This document shows, one piece after another, positions 18,295 through 30,107 of a DNA stretch of 64,000 nt. Each line of letters starts with the position of its first letter. Position 1 is the stretch's first letter. The position numbers were made by a program, and so were the translations under genes. Under the pieces are notes generated by a model. The model searched no databases, was not told the origin of the DNA, and worked only from the letters and a program-made list of their open reading frames with translations. The stretch is from an uncultured Roseicyclus sp. (GTDB lineage: Bacteria > Pseudomonadota > Alphaproteobacteria > Rhodobacterales > Rhodobacteraceae), in the NCBI GenBank assembly GCA_947494975.1, contig CANLXA010000004.1, positions 1-64,000 of the forward strand, written 5' to 3'.

Positions 18295-19563
18295 TCAGCC
18301 GTTGGATTTCAGAATCTCACCGGCAAGATACAGTGATCCGCAGATCAGGACCCGCGCATGCGGCGTGCCCGCGATGATCGAGGCCAGCGCGGCCTCCACA
18401 TCGTCTGCAACATAGGTCGTGTGACCGGCCGATTTCGCGGCTTTGGCCGTTTCCTCCGCTATCAGCGTGGCGGTCTGCCCGGGGATCGACACCGCCGTGA
18501 GACTTTCGGCATGGGCCAGCAGCGGCCCCATGTAGCCCGCCACATCCTTGGTGTTCAGCAACCCGCAGATCAGGTGCGTCGGGCGGTTCGGCAACGTATC
18601 GAGCGTGGCCGAAATGGCCCGCGCGGCATGGGGGTTATGCCCACCATCGAGCCAAAGCTCCGCATCCGGTGCGGCATCGGCCAGCGGGCCCTCACGCAAC
18701 CGTTGCATCCGCGCCGGCCATGTCGCGTTGCTCATCGCGGCATCGGGGTCGCCTCTGCCCAAGGCCCGCAGCGCCGCAATTGCCGTGCCCGCATTCTCGA
18801 TCTGATGCGGCCCGGCCAGCACGGGAAGCGGCAGGTCCAGCAGCCCGGTTTCATCCTGAAAGATCAGCCGCCCGCGTTCGGTTGCGACATGCCAATGCTG
18901 CCCATGGGCAAGGATCGGGGCAGAAAGCCCGCTGGCGCGCGCCTCGATCACCTCAAGCGCCGCATCTTTCTGGGGCCCGACGACAACCGGGACGCGTGGC
19001 TTGATGATGCCCGCCTTTTCGTAGGCGATCGCCTCCAGCGTATCCCCCAGAAACTGCTGATGGTCGAGATCGACGGGGGTGATCACGGTGAGTGCCGGGG
19101 CGTCGATCACGTTGGTCGCGTCGAGCCGCCCACCAAGCCCCACTTCCAGCAAGGTGTAGTCGGCGGGAACCTTCGAGAAAGCCTCGAAGGCGGCGGCCGT
19201 CGTGATCTCGAAATAGGTGATCGGCTCCGGGCCATTGGCCCTCAGACACCTGTCTAACGTGCGGGACAGAGCCTGTTCGTCGATCAACTCACCCGCTACC
19301 CGGATCCGCTCATGGAACCGTGTAAGGTGCGGCGAGGTGTAGGCGTGGGTGGTGAGGCCCGCGCCGTCCAGCCCGGCGCGGATCATCGCAAGCGTGGAGC
19401 CTTTGCCATTGGTGCCCGCGATATGGATGACAGGCGGGATCTTGCGTTCCGGATGGTTCAACGCCCCCAGAACGCGCCACATCCGATCCAGCGTCAGATC
19501 GATGATCTTCGGATGCAGCGTCATCATCCGGTCGAGCAGCACGTCGGAGGAAGCTTGGGGCAT
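18295..19563 (-). CDS. folC: Bifunctional dihydrofolate synthase / folylpolyglutamate synthase
   Basis: FolC adds glutamate to dihydropteroate to make dihydrofolate and then extends folate polyglutamates, in the cytoplasm. The 422-residue product matches the family's length, with the Mur-ligase-like ATP motif HIAGTNGKGST (about 47-57), YTSPHL, the YFEITTAAAFEAF segment, LEVGLGGRLDATN and the C-terminal LWLDGGHNPHAA. The start at 19563 has GAGAGGGAC upstream. The open frame extends further but carries an intergenic repeat (19612-19643). It lies downstream of accD on the same strand, the accD-folC order known from many proteobacteria. Confidence 0.97.
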   Translation of the reverse strand: MPQASSDVLLDRMMTLHPKIIDLTLDRMWRVLGALNHPERKIPPVIHIAGTNGKGSTLAMIRAGLDGAGLTTHAYTSPHLTRFHERIRVAGELIDEQALSRTLDRCLRANGPEPITYFEITTAAAFEAFSKVPADYTLLEVGLGGRLDATNVIDAPALTVITPVDLDHQQFLGDTLEAIAYEKAGIIKPRVPVVVGPQKDAALEVIEARASGLSAPILAHGQHWHVATERGRLIFQDETGLLDLPLPVLAGPHQIENAGTAIAALRALGRGDPDAAMSNATWPARMQRLREGPLADAAPDAELWLDGGHNPHAARAISATLDTLPNRPTHLICGLLNTKDVAGYMGPLLAHAESLTAVSIPGQTATLIAEETAKAAKSAGHTTYVADDVEAALASIIAGTPHARVLICGSLYLAGEILKSNG

Positions 19564-19611
19564 CGGCAGGTCCCTCTCGGCAAGCCGTCCCGCGGAAGGA
19601 GATCTCATGCA

Positions 19612-19643
19612 GCCTCCGGCGGGCATATTTGGTGAACAAAGAT
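19612..19643 (+). repeat. Dispersed intergenic repeat, copy A (short form)
   Basis: The element reads GCCTCCGGCGGGCATATTT followed by GGTGAACAAAGATG. The GCCTCCGGCGGGC part forms a small GC hairpin (GCC/GGC), and the tail has ATATTT and GAACAAAGA. It sits in the 112-base folC-accD gap. Copies with the same order of blocks are at 25437-25493, 27596-27650 and, on the other strand, 27799-27834. Confidence 0.65.
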
Positions 19644-19675
19644 GGTGGGGCGCCCGGAGCGGACCCGCAGGGTGT

Positions 19676-20629
19676 CTAGTCCTTTTCGGCGGCGGGATCC
19701 GCCGCAGCCGTTTCGGGCGCGATTTCGGGCGCAGCGGCCTCAACCGGGTCGGGCGCGGGAAGATCGCCCTTCACCGCCGGGGTCTGACCCATCAGCATGC
19801 GGGTGATGGTGACCAATTCGTCCTTCATCTCGCCGCGCGGCGTGACGCGGTCGAGCATCCCGTGATCCAACAGGTATTCCGCGCGCTGGAACCCTTCGGG
19901 CAGCTTTTCGCGGATGGTCTGCTCGATCACCCGCGGGCCGGCGAAGCAGATAAGCGCATTGGGCTCGGCGATATGGACATCGCCCAACATCGCGTAGGAT
20001 GCCGTCACGCCGCCCGTCGTGGGATGCGTCAGCACGACGATATAGGGCAGGTTCGCTTCCTTGAGCATCTGAACCGCAACCGTCGTGCGCGGCATCTGCA
20101 TCAGGGACAGGATGCCCTCTTGCATGCGCGCGCCACCGGCCGCGGAGAAGAGGATCAGCGGGCGGCGCGTCTGCACGGCGCGCTCGGCCGCCGCGATGAT
20201 TGCATTGCCGACGAACATCCCCATTGACCCGCCCATGAAGGAGAAGTCCTGCGCCGCCGCGACGATGGGTGTGCGGCCGATCTCCCCCTCGGCCACCAGC
20301 ATGGCCTCAGGCTCGCCGGTCTGGCTGCGGGACGCCCTCATCCGGTCCGGATATCGTTTCTGGTCGCGGAACTTCAGCGGATCCGGCAAGGGCTCGGGCA
20401 CATCGATCTGGGTGAAGATTCCGTTGTCGAACAGCGCCTGGAACCGATCGCGCGGGGTCATCGCCATGTGATGCCCGCAATTGGTGCAGACATTCAGCGC
20501 CTCGGTCAGTTCCCGGTGGAACAGCATCGTGCCGCATTCATCGCATTTGGACCACAGGTTCTCGGGCGTCTCGCGCCGCGAGAAGATCGAGTTGATCCGG
20601 GGACGGACGTAGTTGGTGATCCAGTTCAT
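19676..20629 (-). CDS. accD: Acetyl-CoA carboxylase carboxyltransferase subunit beta
   Basis: AccD is the beta subunit of the carboxyltransferase component that transfers CO2 from biotin to acetyl-CoA to give malonyl-CoA for fatty-acid synthesis. The 317-residue product carries the N-terminal zinc finger (Cys29, Cys32, Cys48, Cys51: CDECG and CTNCG) and the carboxyltransferase core with [19 protein letters not shown] and [14 protein letters not shown]. The C-terminal 40 residues are Ala/Pro/Glu-rich and likely disordered. It is upstream of folC on the same strand. Confidence 0.97.
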   Translation of the reverse strand: MNWITNYVRPRINSIFSRRETPENLWSKCDECGTMLFHRELTEALNVCTNCGHHMAMTPRDRFQALFDNGIFTQIDVPEPLPDPLKFRDQKRYPDRMRASRSQTGEPEAMLVAEGEIGRTPIVAAAQDFSFMGGSMGMFVGNAIIAAAERAVQTRRPLILFSAAGGARMQEGILSLMQMPRTTVAVQMLKEANLPYIVVLTHPTTGGVTASYAMLGDVHIAEPNALICFAGPRVIEQTIREKLPEGFQRAEYLLDHGMLDRVTPRGEMKDELVTITRMLMGQTPAVKGDLPAPDPVEAAAPEIAPETAAADPAAEKD

Positions 20630-20707
20630 GGGCGCTTCATCCGGTCAATTGGCCTTGGGCGGAGATATTGTGCGCCGCGCGGAATTGCAAATGGCTTGGC
20701 GCGCGGC

Positions 20708-21589
20708 CTAGAGGCGGCTGACCACAAGGCGGATCACGATCCAGGTCACGAGCGTCGTGCCCATATCCAGAAAAATGAGCGGCCGGATCGCTTCGTCAGC
20801 GGCCGAGATCTGCGCCGTGTACCGCGCAAGGCCCGACAGGGGGCCTTCCAGCGACACCACGAGAATCGCCACCACGTTGTTGGCGAAGTGAAATCCCCAT
20901 GCGGCACCGATGGATCCGGTCCGTGCCGTCAGATCGGCCGCCAGAAGGCCGAAGAGCCCGGCGGCCAGAACCACGTAAATCGCATTCGAGCCCGCGGAGC
21001 CGGGATCGTAGTGCAACACGGCAAACAACACTGATGGCAGGACCATCCAGATCAGCGGAGAGCGGAAGCGCGCGGCAAGTTGGCTTTGCAGATATCCCCG
21101 AAACAGGATCTCCTCCGCGCCGGTTTGCAGGAACACCCCAACCAGCGCGAGCGGCAGGAACGATAGCCACAGCGTGCGCGTCAGATTCTCGTCAATCGGC
21201 AGATCGTTGGGCAACAGGAAGGAGGCCGCATAGATCACTGCACAGATCGCCATCGCGATTGCGAAATGGCGCAAGGTACGGCTGACGGGGCCGAACAGCG
21301 ACCCGATGGATCGGTCATGGAAGGCCACCACGGCGACCATCGGGCCGATGGCCATGCCGATAAACGTGGCCAGCAACAAAAGCGTGCCGGTAGGCCCGGT
21401 CGCCGCCATCATCTCGCTGATCCACATTTCGGCGCCACCCGGGCCTGACACCACGAAGATTCCGCCGAAAATCAGCGCGACTCCAAGGGCATAGACCGAT
21501 GCAATCATCAACAGCCCGATCAGAATCCGCCATATCTCGGGTCGGACGCGCGCGGGCGCGACGAAGGTCTCGTGGGCGGAATACTGCAT
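20708..21589 (-). CDS. CPBP-family intramembrane glutamic endopeptidase (Abi/CAAX-like)
   Basis: The 293-residue membrane protein has about 7-8 hydrophobic segments. The CPBP motifs are present: GAEEILFRGYLQ (Glu159-Glu160 and Arg164), FAVLHYD and HFANN near the C-terminus. Family members range from prenyl-protein processing to bacteriocin immunity, and the function here is unknown. The ATG at 21589 is divergent from ilvD across 125 bases. Its downstream neighbour accD is on the same strand, 78 bases away. Confidence 0.9.
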   Translation of the reverse strand: MQYSAHETFVAPARVRPEIWRILIGLLMIASVYALGVALIFGGIFVVSGPGGAEMWISEMMAATGPTGTLLLLATFIGMAIGPMVAVVAFHDRSIGSLFGPVSRTLRHFAIAMAICAVIYAASFLLPNDLPIDENLTRTLWLSFLPLALVGVFLQTGAEEILFRGYLQSQLAARFRSPLIWMVLPSVLFAVLHYDPGSAGSNAIYVVLAAGLFGLLAADLTARTGSIGAAWGFHFANNVVAILVVSLEGPLSGLARYTAQISAADEAIRPLIFLDMGTTLVTWIVIRLVVSRL

Positions 21590-21714
21590 CGGGCCTGCCT
21601 TGATGGCTTGGTGTTGGGCGCAGCCTAGCGGCGCTCCGGGCGAGCTTCAATCGCGCTTGTGCGCCTTTGGCGGCGCGTCTATTCAAAACGCCAACAGAGA
21701 TAGGGAGATGCGCC

Positions 21715-23448
21715 ATGCTGAAGAACCGGGCCGACAAATCAAAACTACCCAGCCGCCACGTGACAGAAGGCCCCGAACGCGCGCCGCATCGGTCGTATTT
21801 CTACGCCATGGACCTGACCCAGGAAGAGATCGATCAGCCCTTTGTCGGTGTCGCCACCTGCTGGAATGAGGCCGCGCCGTGTAACATCGCGCTGAACTGG
21901 CAGGCGCAATCGGTCAAGACCGGTGTGAAGGCCGCGAATGGCACCCCGCGCGAGTTCACAACAATAACCGTCACCGATGGCATCGCGATGGGCCATGAGG
22001 GGATGCGGTCGTCGCTGGCCAGCCGCGACGCGATCACCGACACGGTGGAGCTGACGATGCGCGGCCATTGTTACGACGCTCTGGTGGGGCTGGCGGGGTG
22101 CGACAAGAGCTTGCCCGGCATGATGATGGCCATGGTGCGCCTGAACGTGCCCTCGGTCTTCATGTATGGCGGCTCCATCCTGCCCGGTCAGCATGAGGGC
22201 AAGGACATCACGGTTCAGGACATGTTCGAGGCCGTGGGCAAATATCAGGCCGGGCAGATGTCGGATGCCGAGCTGGCCATTCTGGAGCGGGTCGCCTGCC
22301 CCTCCGCCGGAGCCTGTGGCGGGCAGTTCACCGCCAATACGATGGCCTGTGTGTCCGAGGCGATTGGCCTTGCGTTGATGAACTCGTCCGGCATGCCCGC
22401 GCCCTATGAGGGGCGGAAAGCCTATGGGGAAGCCGCGGGCAAGGCCGTGATGAACCTGTTGGAGAAGAACATCCGCGCCCGGGATATCGTAACCCGCAAG
22501 TCGCTGGAAAACGCGGCCCGGGTCGTGGCCTGCACCGGCGGCTCGACCAATGCGGGCCTGCACCTGCCCGCGATCGCCCATGAGGCCGGGATCGAGTTCG
22601 ACCTCTTCGATGTGTGCGAGATCTTCAAGGACACACCCTATTTCGTCGACATGAAGCCGGGCGGGCGATTCGTGGCGAAAGACCTCTACGAAGTCGGCGG
22701 CGTGCCGGTGGTGATGAAAGAGCTGCGCAAGGCTGGCCTGATCCACGAGGATTGCATGACCGCCAATGGCGAAAGCATGGGCGAGGCGCTCGACCGGATC
22801 GAGGGTGAGGCAGATGGTCGTGTGATCCACACGGTCGCCAATCCGCTGACGCCCACGGGCGGCGTTGTCGGCCTGAAAGGCAATCTCGCCCAGGAAGGGG
22901 CCATCGTGAAGGTCGCCGGGATGGACGAGGAACAACAGGTCTTCACCGGCCCGGCCCGGGTCTTCGAATGCGAAGAAGATGCGTTCGAGGCCGTGAAAGC
23001 GCGCTCCTACGAGCCGGGCGAAGTGATCGTCATCCGTAATGAAGGGCCCAAGGGCGGGCCAGGGATGCGCGAGATGCTGGCCACCACCGCCGCTCTGTCC
23101 GGCCAGGGCATGGGCAAGAAGGTAGCGTTGATCACCGATGGGCGTTTCTCCGGCGCGACGCGGGGGTTCTGCGTGGGCCACGTGGGGCCTGAGGCCGCCG
23201 TGGGTGGGCCGATTGGCCTGCTGGAGAACGGCGACATGATCACAATCAACGCCCTGACAGGTGACTTGTCCGTCGCCTTGACCGATGACGAACTGGCCGC
23301 TCGGCGTACCAATTGGAAAGGCCCACGCGAGACCATGTACGCCACCGGCGCGCTGTGGAAATACGCGCAGCTTGTGGGGGAGGCCCGCTACGGCGCTGTC
23401 ACCCATCCCGGCGGGGCCAAGGAAAAGCATGTCTACGCGGATATCTAG
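21715..23448 (+). CDS. ilvD: Dihydroxy-acid dehydratase
   Basis: IlvD dehydrates 2,3-dihydroxy-3-methylbutanoate (and the valerate) to the 2-oxo acid in valine and isoleucine synthesis and in the supply of pantothenate. The 577-residue product has the iron-sulfur Cys set: CWNEAAPCN at about 49-56, GCDKS at about 123, and [15 protein letters not shown] at about 195. It also has the C-terminal [19 protein letters not shown]. The ATG at 21715 follows AGGGAGA. Its 3' end overlaps the start of a lipoprotein gene by 20 bases. ilvA and ilvE are elsewhere in the window, not adjacent. Confidence 0.97.
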   Translation: MLKNRADKSKLPSRHVTEGPERAPHRSYFYAMDLTQEEIDQPFVGVATCWNEAAPCNIALNWQAQSVKTGVKAANGTPREFTTITVTDGIAMGHEGMRSSLASRDAITDTVELTMRGHCYDALVGLAGCDKSLPGMMMAMVRLNVPSVFMYGGSILPGQHEGKDITVQDMFEAVGKYQAGQMSDAELAILERVACPSAGACGGQFTANTMACVSEAIGLALMNSSGMPAPYEGRKAYGEAAGKAVMNLLEKNIRARDIVTRKSLENAARVVACTGGSTNAGLHLPAIAHEAGIEFDLFDVCEIFKDTPYFVDMKPGGRFVAKDLYEVGGVPVVMKELRKAGLIHEDCMTANGESMGEALDRIEGEADGRVIHTVANPLTPTGGVVGLKGNLAQEGAIVKVAGMDEEQQVFTGPARVFECEEDAFEAVKARSYEPGEVIVIRNEGPKGGPGMREMLATTAALSGQGMGKKVALITDGRFSGATRGFCVGHVGPEAAVGGPIGLLENGDMITINALTGDLSVALTDDELAARRTNWKGPRETMYATGALWKYAQLVGEARYGAVTHPGGAKEKHVYADI

Positions 23449-24151
23449 GGCGCTGATCCCGCTGGCGTTTCTGGCGCTGGCGGGTTGCGTCGGCGGACTG
23501 ACGAGCGGTGGCGAAGATGCGCCCGCCTCCGTGCAGGTGACGACGGATCTGATCACGATCAGCGGGCCACGCGGCTTTTGCGTCGATCCGACCCTGACGC
23601 GGAATGAAGGCGATACCGGTTTCGTGCTTCTGGGCAATTGCGCGGCGATCTCGGGCAATGCCCGCGTGCGTCAGCCCAATGTTGCCGCGGTTCTGACGGC
23701 GGCCGTATCGGCCCGGTCGGATGGCACCAGCCTGACCGACAACCTCCCCGCCCTTGAGGCCTTCTTCGAGACCGAGGAGGGGCGTGAATTGCTCAGCCGC
23801 TCGGGCCAGGCGGGGACGGTCCAGATCCTTGAAACCCGGCTATCGGACGGCATGCTGCTGCTGCATGCACGCGACACAAGTGCGGCGACCCTGTCGGGCG
23901 TTGCGCAGGATTACTGGCGCGCCTACCTCGATCTCGGGCCACGGCTGGCGACATTGTCGGTGCTGGCCCTGGCCGATCAGGGCGTCAGCGATGCCGACGC
24001 CCTGGATACGTTGACCAGGTTCGCGACGATTGTTCAGCGGGCAAATTCCGGCGGCGCAGTCGTGCCAAACGCGGCAGACCTGCCACAGGCCCGGGACGAA
24101 GCCTGGACACACCCCTTCCGTACAGGACTGTTTCAGAGGATATTTCAGTAA
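23429..24151 (+). CDS. Predicted lipoprotein of unknown function
   Basis: The 240-residue product has a lipoprotein signal ([20 protein letters not shown]), with the lipobox LAGC giving the lipidated Cys20. The mature part is not similar to any family I know, but it is helical and contains a Thr/Ser-rich beginning, two more Cys (GFCVDP, GNCAAI) and an [15 protein letters not shown] segment. The start lies inside ilvD, 20 bases before its stop in another frame, with AAGGAA 5 bases upstream, so the two genes are probably translationally linked. It is likely anchored in the cell envelope. Confidence 0.78.
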   Translation: MSTRISRALIPLAFLALAGCVGGLTSGGEDAPASVQVTTDLITISGPRGFCVDPTLTRNEGDTGFVLLGNCAAISGNARVRQPNVAAVLTAAVSARSDGTSLTDNLPALEAFFETEEGRELLSRSGQAGTVQILETRLSDGMLLLHARDTSAATLSGVAQDYWRAYLDLGPRLATLSVLALADQGVSDADALDTLTRFATIVQRANSGGAVVPNAADLPQARDEAWTHPFRTGLFQRIFQ

Positions 24152-24219
24152 CCGCTTACCAAGAGATCCCTGTTATAGAGGGGACAGGCCGGGGTGGGGT
24201 CGCAAGGGATGGGGCTGCG

Positions 24220-24993
24220 ATGGGTCAGGATTTTCCAGGGATGTTCGGTGGATTTGGCCTCGGCCAGACGCTGAAGCGCTGGCAGCGTGCGTTGAAAATG
24301 CCCAAGGGGCTCTCGGCGGGCGAATTACGACGCATGAACAGTGATATCCGGGGCATGCGGGACCGGTTGGACGATATGGCGGCCCAGGCCCGGTCCGAGT
24401 TGCTCGCCCGGGCCACACCGGATGACGGCATCGATCGGCCCGACCAGTGCGACTGGGCGATCCGCCCGGCGCCCTGGCAAACCGAGATGCGCCCGCGCGG
24501 CATCGTCGGCGTCGGCTCCCCTGAAAAGATGCAAGGCGGGGTGACGGTCTTCCACGATGCCACCCAATCCGACATGAGCCTGCGCCAGGAACGCGCACCT
24601 GCCCGGATCGGCGGGGCACATTTCGGGCTGGTGCTGGAAGTGTACCGGTTCGACGGCTCATTCCTGTCATTTGTACAGGATCTGCCGCAAGCCGCGCTGG
24701 CGGATCTGACGCGCAATCACTTCATCTCGGTCAAACTCGTCGCCGACCGCGAACAGCCGGTTGAAATCTACGTGCGCCTCAACATCCAGCATGGGCCGAA
24801 CGTGGAACAGATGGTCCGGCAGCTGGAGTTCGAGGGGGAGACCGGCAAAGCTGAATTCGATCTGGCCTATTCGAAGATCAACGAGAAACGGCTTGAAAAG
24901 GCCTGGCTCGACCTGATCGTGGAGGGGCCGAACATGACGCGTGTGGCCCTGTGGGACATGGTCATTCTGCGCGCACCGCGCGCCGATATCTGA
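24220..24993 (+). CDS. Conserved protein of unknown function (possibly DUF6478)
   Basis: The 257-residue protein begins MGQDFPGMFGGFGLGQTLKRW. It has a basic, helical N-terminus (about 17-65), a central AIRPAPWQTEMRPRGIVG, FDGSFLSFVQDLP and a C-terminal beta-rich part ending DMVILRAPRADI. I associate this pattern with a Rhodobacterales-restricted DUF family (DUF6478), but with limited certainty. No catalytic motif is visible. It is followed 16 bases later by a 123-residue unknown, and the two are probably one operon. Confidence 0.75.
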   Translation: MGQDFPGMFGGFGLGQTLKRWQRALKMPKGLSAGELRRMNSDIRGMRDRLDDMAAQARSELLARATPDDGIDRPDQCDWAIRPAPWQTEMRPRGIVGVGSPEKMQGGVTVFHDATQSDMSLRQERAPARIGGAHFGLVLEVYRFDGSFLSFVQDLPQAALADLTRNHFISVKLVADREQPVEIYVRLNIQHGPNVEQMVRQLEFEGETGKAEFDLAYSKINEKRLEKAWLDLIVEGPNMTRVALWDMVILRAPRADI

Positions 24994-25009
24994 AAGGGGG
25001 CGCTAAGCC

Positions 25010-25381
25010 ATGGCTGAAACCTTGGTGCAAACGGATCTGCAGGCCGGCCGCTATGAAGGTGTGCTGACCGGCGCCGGCCAGACCGAGATCGAAGCGCTGC
25101 ATCGCGGCCGTATTGTCGGTGTGGCGCGGCTGGGCCCGCATCCCACCGAGGATGGCGCGCAACGTGTCTCGCTGGACCTGCCCGCGGATGTGTTGAGCGA
25201 GGGAGTGCAGGTGATCGGGTTGCGATCCACGGCCACGGGGGACGTGCTCGACCGGATCACCCTGATGGCGGGATCCGCGCTCGATGAGGATATCCGCGGT
25301 GAGATCGCCCTGTTGCGGGACGAGTTGGAAATGCTCAAACATGCGTTCCGTCGCCATTGCGCAGAAACCGGGCAGGACTGA
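25010..25381 (+). CDS. Conserved small protein of unknown function
   Basis: This is a 123-residue protein with no recognised domain. The N-terminal two-thirds is beta-rich (EGVLTGAGQTEIEALHRGRIVGVARLG; DLPADVLSEGVQVIGLRST) and the last 35 residues form an amphipathic helix, EIALLRDELEMLKHAFRRHC, that could be a coiled coil. The ATG at 25010 follows AAAGGGGGC. It follows the 257-residue unknown by 16 bases. The pair may act together, for example as a complex, but there is no direct evidence. Confidence 0.7.
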   Translation: MAETLVQTDLQAGRYEGVLTGAGQTEIEALHRGRIVGVARLGPHPTEDGAQRVSLDLPADVLSEGVQVIGLRSTATGDVLDRITLMAGSALDEDIRGEIALLRDELEMLKHAFRRHCAETGQD

Positions 25382-25436
25382 CACGCCGGGCCTCTGATCC
25401 GGCGGTGCGCCGCTGGCGCATTGGTCTTGCGTTCAT

Positions 25437-25493
25437 GGGGGCGCTGCCCCCGTCCTGGCGGACTCCCCCGGCATATTTCCGGAACAAAGAAGG
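25437..25493 (+). repeat. Dispersed intergenic repeat, copy B (long form)
   Basis: The element starts with a perfect hairpin GGGGGC-GCT-GCCCCC (25437-25451), continues GTCCTGGCGGACTCCCCCGG, then GCATATTTCC and GGAACAAAGAAGG. The end blocks match copies A, C and D. It lies in the 186-base gap between the small conserved gene and the FadH-type reductase. Confidence 0.65.
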
Positions 25494-25510
25494 TGTGACG
25501 TCGGGTTTGA

Positions 25511-27592
<2,082 letters not shown>

Positions 27593-27595
27593 ATT

Positions 27596-27650
27596 GGGGG
27601 GCCAGCCCCACGTCCTCCGGCCCCCCGGCACGTTCAAAGAACAAAGAGGG
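27596..27650 (+). repeat. Dispersed intergenic repeat, copy C (long form)
   Basis: GGGGGGCCAGCCCC followed by ACGTCCTCCGGCCCCCCGG, then GCACGTTCAAAGAACAAAGAG has the same block order as copy B. The ATATTT block is altered to ACGTTC. It lies directly after the FadH-type gene stop. Confidence 0.6.
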
Positions 27651-27798
27651 CCCTTAACCTCACCTTAACCATAGGCAGCGACGCTGAGCCCGCGGTACAG
27701 CCAGGCATGGCGATGGCCGTGAACGAAGATGGCGCATCCTCTGCCCGCGAAGCCCCTTGGGATAGGGGCGGAGGATGACCCCCTCGCACGCCACCTCT

Positions 27799-27834
27799 CC
27801 TAATCTTTGTTCCCCGAAAATGCCCGCCGGAGGC
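27799..27834 (-). repeat. Dispersed intergenic repeat, copy D (short form, inverted)
   Basis: On the minus strand it reads GCCTCCGGCGGGCATTTTC and GGGGAACAAAGATTAGG, almost the same as copy A. It is in the opposite orientation to copy C, 150 bases away. Confidence 0.65.
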
Positions 27835-27968
27835 TTCCGAAATCTCCGTCGACGCAACGTCCAAAAATAGATCGCAAGCCTTCCCGCCCGCGCCCACCTG
27901 AACCGACCCCAAAGGGGGCGGTGAGGCAAACACAATGCGCCGCAGGCGCCCCTTCGGGTCAGCGGCGA

Positions 27969-28253
27969 TCAGCCAAGCAGTTTCCCCAAACCCATCGCAA
28001 CACCCATATCACCTGAGACCTTCAGCTTGCCCATCATGACGCCGGTCATCGGGTTCAGGTTGCCGGACAGAAGCTTGGTCAGGTTGTCCTGGGTGATCCG
28101 GATCGTGCAATCCGTGTCGCGGTCATCGGTGGAGGCATCGCCATCGGCCAAGACGATCACGCCATCATCGCCACAATCGAATTTCAGCGACCCGTCAAAG
28201 CTTTTGCCCACCAGCGCGGCGCGGATGCGATCGGCCAAGTCCGTCAATGTCAT
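27969..28253 (-). CDS. SCP2 sterol-binding domain protein
   Basis: This 94-residue single-domain protein of the SCP2 type has the CTIRITQDNLTKLLSG segment and the GKLKVSGDMGVAMGLGKLL C-terminal helix that closes the lipid pocket. Such bacterial proteins bind fatty acyl or sterol-like lipids and are frequent next to acyl-CoA metabolic genes, which fits the nearby FadH-type reductase. The start at 28253 has GGGAGAG upstream. It lies downstream of the argG-GNAT pair on the same strand. Confidence 0.9.
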   Translation of the reverse strand: MTLTDLADRIRAALVGKSFDGSLKFDCGDDGVIVLADGDASTDDRDTDCTIRITQDNLTKLLSGNLNPMTGVMMGKLKVSGDMGVAMGLGKLLG

Positions 28254-28344
28254 GGGTCTCTCCCTGCCCTAGGCCACCAGCGCTACGCAGTCGGGGCCTG
28301 CGCGACAAGTGTGACGTCGCGGACAAGTCGTACAGCCGAGACGG

Positions 28345-28809
28345 TCAAAGCGGCATGTGCATCTCAACCTCATCGCCCTCGGTCATCTGCCCGGTGCGCA
28401 CGAAGCCCACCGCCTCGTACAGGCGCAGCGCAACGGTGTTTTCCGGAACAGCACTTGTCATCATCGCAGTGCGTCCGCGCGCCCGCGTCCAGTCCTGCAA
28501 CCAGGCAAGTGCCGCGCGGCCATGGCCCTGACCCTGATGCGTCCGATCGATCATGAACCGCCACAGAAATACGCTGTCGGGGTCTTCGCCCTCGGCCACA
28601 TCATCGTGCTCGGCCATGTCAATGACCTGCGCAAGGCCGATGCGTGTGTCGCCGTCCCAGATCACAAATGCATACCCACCGGTTTCAAAAGGCAGCTGCG
28701 CAAGGCTCTTGGCGTTGGAGGCGACAAAATCGGCCTGCTCGGGCCGGACCTGCAACTCCAGGAGCGGGATGACGTCATCGCGCCCGACCGGCGTCAGGCG
28801 GGTGGTCAC
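28345..28809 (-). CDS. GNAT-family N-acetyltransferase
   Basis: The 154-residue product has the GNAT core, with the acetyl-CoA loop motif [14 protein letters not shown] (about 88-101) and a C-terminal [14 protein letters not shown]. The N-terminus [19 protein letters not shown] is typical for the diamine (spermine/spermidine) acetyltransferase branch, but the substrate is not certain. It starts at GTG (28809) that overlaps the argG stop as GTGA, so its translation is coupled to argG. That arrangement suggests a link with arginine or polyamine metabolism, which is inference. Confidence 0.88.
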   Translation of the reverse strand: MTTRLTPVGRDDVIPLLELQVRPEQADFVASNAKSLAQLPFETGGYAFVIWDGDTRIGLAQVIDMAEHDDVAEGEDPDSVFLWRFMIDRTHQGQGHGRAALAWLQDWTRARGRTAMMTSAVPENTVALRLYEAVGFVRTGQMTEGDEVEMHMPL

Positions 28810-30029
28810 TTGAATTTGCGGTTCCGCGCCGCCAGCAGCTTCAGACGCAGCGCGTTGAGCTGGATGAAGCCCTGCGCATCGGACTGATCGTAGGCCCCCA
28901 TATCCTCTTCGAAGGTCACATGCGCCTCGGAATAGAGCGAATGGTCGGACCAGCGCGCCACGGTGCGCGCCGAGCCCTTGTAGAGCTTCAATCGGACCGT
29001 CCCCGTCACATGCTCCTGCGATTTATCGATCAGCGCCTGCAGCATCTCGCGCTCGGGGCTGAACCAGAAGCCGTTATAGATCAGCTCCGCATAGCGCGGC
29101 ATGATCGAATCCTTCAGATGGCCCGAGCCCGAATCCAGTGTGATCTGCTCGATCCCGCGATGGGCCTCCAGCAGGATCGTACCGCCTGGCGTCTCGTAGA
29201 TGCCGCGGGATTTCATGCCAACGAAACGGTTCTCCACAAGGTCGAGGATCCCGATGCCGTGTTTACCGCCCAGTTCGTTGAGGTGGGTCAGGATGGTGGC
29301 GGGGCTCATCGTTTCGCCGTTGATCGAAACGGCGTCCCCCTTTTCGAATCCGATCTCCACCATCTCGGGCGTGTCGGGCGCATCTTCGGGCCGCGTGATC
29401 CGCTGCAGGATGTAGTCGGGCGCTTCCTCGGCCGGATCCTCCAGAACCTTGCCCTCCGACGAGGTGTGCAACAGGTTCGCATCGACGCTGAACGGCGCTT
29501 CCCCGCGCTTGTCCTTCGCAATCGGGATTTGATGCTGTTCCGCAAACTCGATCAGCTTCGTCCGGCTGCCCAGATCCCATTCGCGCCACGGCGCGATCAC
29601 CCGGATCTCGGGGTTCAGCGAATAGGCGCACAGTTCGAACCGGACCTGGTCGTTGCCCTTGCCGGTGGCGCCATGGCTGACGGCATCGGCCCCGGTTTCG
29701 GACGCGATTTCAACCAGACGCTTCGAGATCAGCGGCCGCGCGATGGAGGTGCCGAGCAGGTAGAGCCCTTCGTAAAGCGCATTGGCGCGGAACATCGGGA
29801 ACACGAAATCGCGCACGAACTCCTCGCGGACGTCCTCGATATAGATGTTCTCCGGTTTGATCCCCAGAAGCTCCGCCTTCTTGCGCGCGGGCTCGAGCTC
29901 TTCGCCCTGGCCCAGATCGGCGGTGAAGGTCACAACGTCACAGCCATATTCCGTCTGCAGCCATTTCAGAATGATCGAGGTATCTAGGCCGCCGGAATAG
30001 GCTAGCACGACCTTTTTGGGGGCTGACAT
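28806..30029 (-). CDS. argG: Argininosuccinate synthase
   Basis: ArgG joins citrulline and aspartate with ATP to make argininosuccinate in arginine synthesis. The 407-residue product has the ATP-pyrophosphatase motif AYSGGLDTS at 10-18 and the family motifs [14 protein letters not shown] and [15 protein letters not shown]. The length is normal for class I ArgG. The gene is divergent from a membrane protein gene across 78 bases and overlaps the GNAT gene downstream by 4 bases. Confidence 0.98.
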   Translation of the reverse strand: MSAPKKVVLAYSGGLDTSIILKWLQTEYGCDVVTFTADLGQGEELEPARKKAELLGIKPENIYIEDVREEFVRDFVFPMFRANALYEGLYLLGTSIARPLISKRLVEIASETGADAVSHGATGKGNDQVRFELCAYSLNPEIRVIAPWREWDLGSRTKLIEFAEQHQIPIAKDKRGEAPFSVDANLLHTSSEGKVLEDPAEEAPDYILQRITRPEDAPDTPEMVEIGFEKGDAVSINGETMSPATILTHLNELGGKHGIGILDLVENRFVGMKSRGIYETPGGTILLEAHRGIEQITLDSGSGHLKDSIMPRYAELIYNGFWFSPEREMLQALIDKSQEHVTGTVRLKLYKGSARTVARWSDHSLYSEAHVTFEEDMGAYDQSDAQGFIQLNALRLKLLAARNRKFK

Positions 30030-30107
30030 GGACGCTCTCCGTGACGAATGGTTGACCGCCGCGCCGATACCGGGTTTTCAGGGGCGGAGCAAGCGAAGGA
30101 CACGGGA

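Larger units (their letters stand above)
27593..27968. other. Intergenic region with two repeat copies
   Basis: This 376-base gap separates the FadH-type gene and the convergent SCP2 gene. It contains repeat copies C and D facing each other plus GC-rich sequence with the motif CTTAACC near 27651-27669. Open frames here (for example 27634-27933 on the minus strand) run through the repeats, have no ribosome-binding site and no domain, and I do not accept them as genes. Confidence 0.6.

Noticed and set aside
27634-27933. Minus-strand open frame of 99 codons in the fadH-SCP2 gap
   Set aside because: It runs through two intergenic repeat copies, has no ribosome-binding site and no domain.
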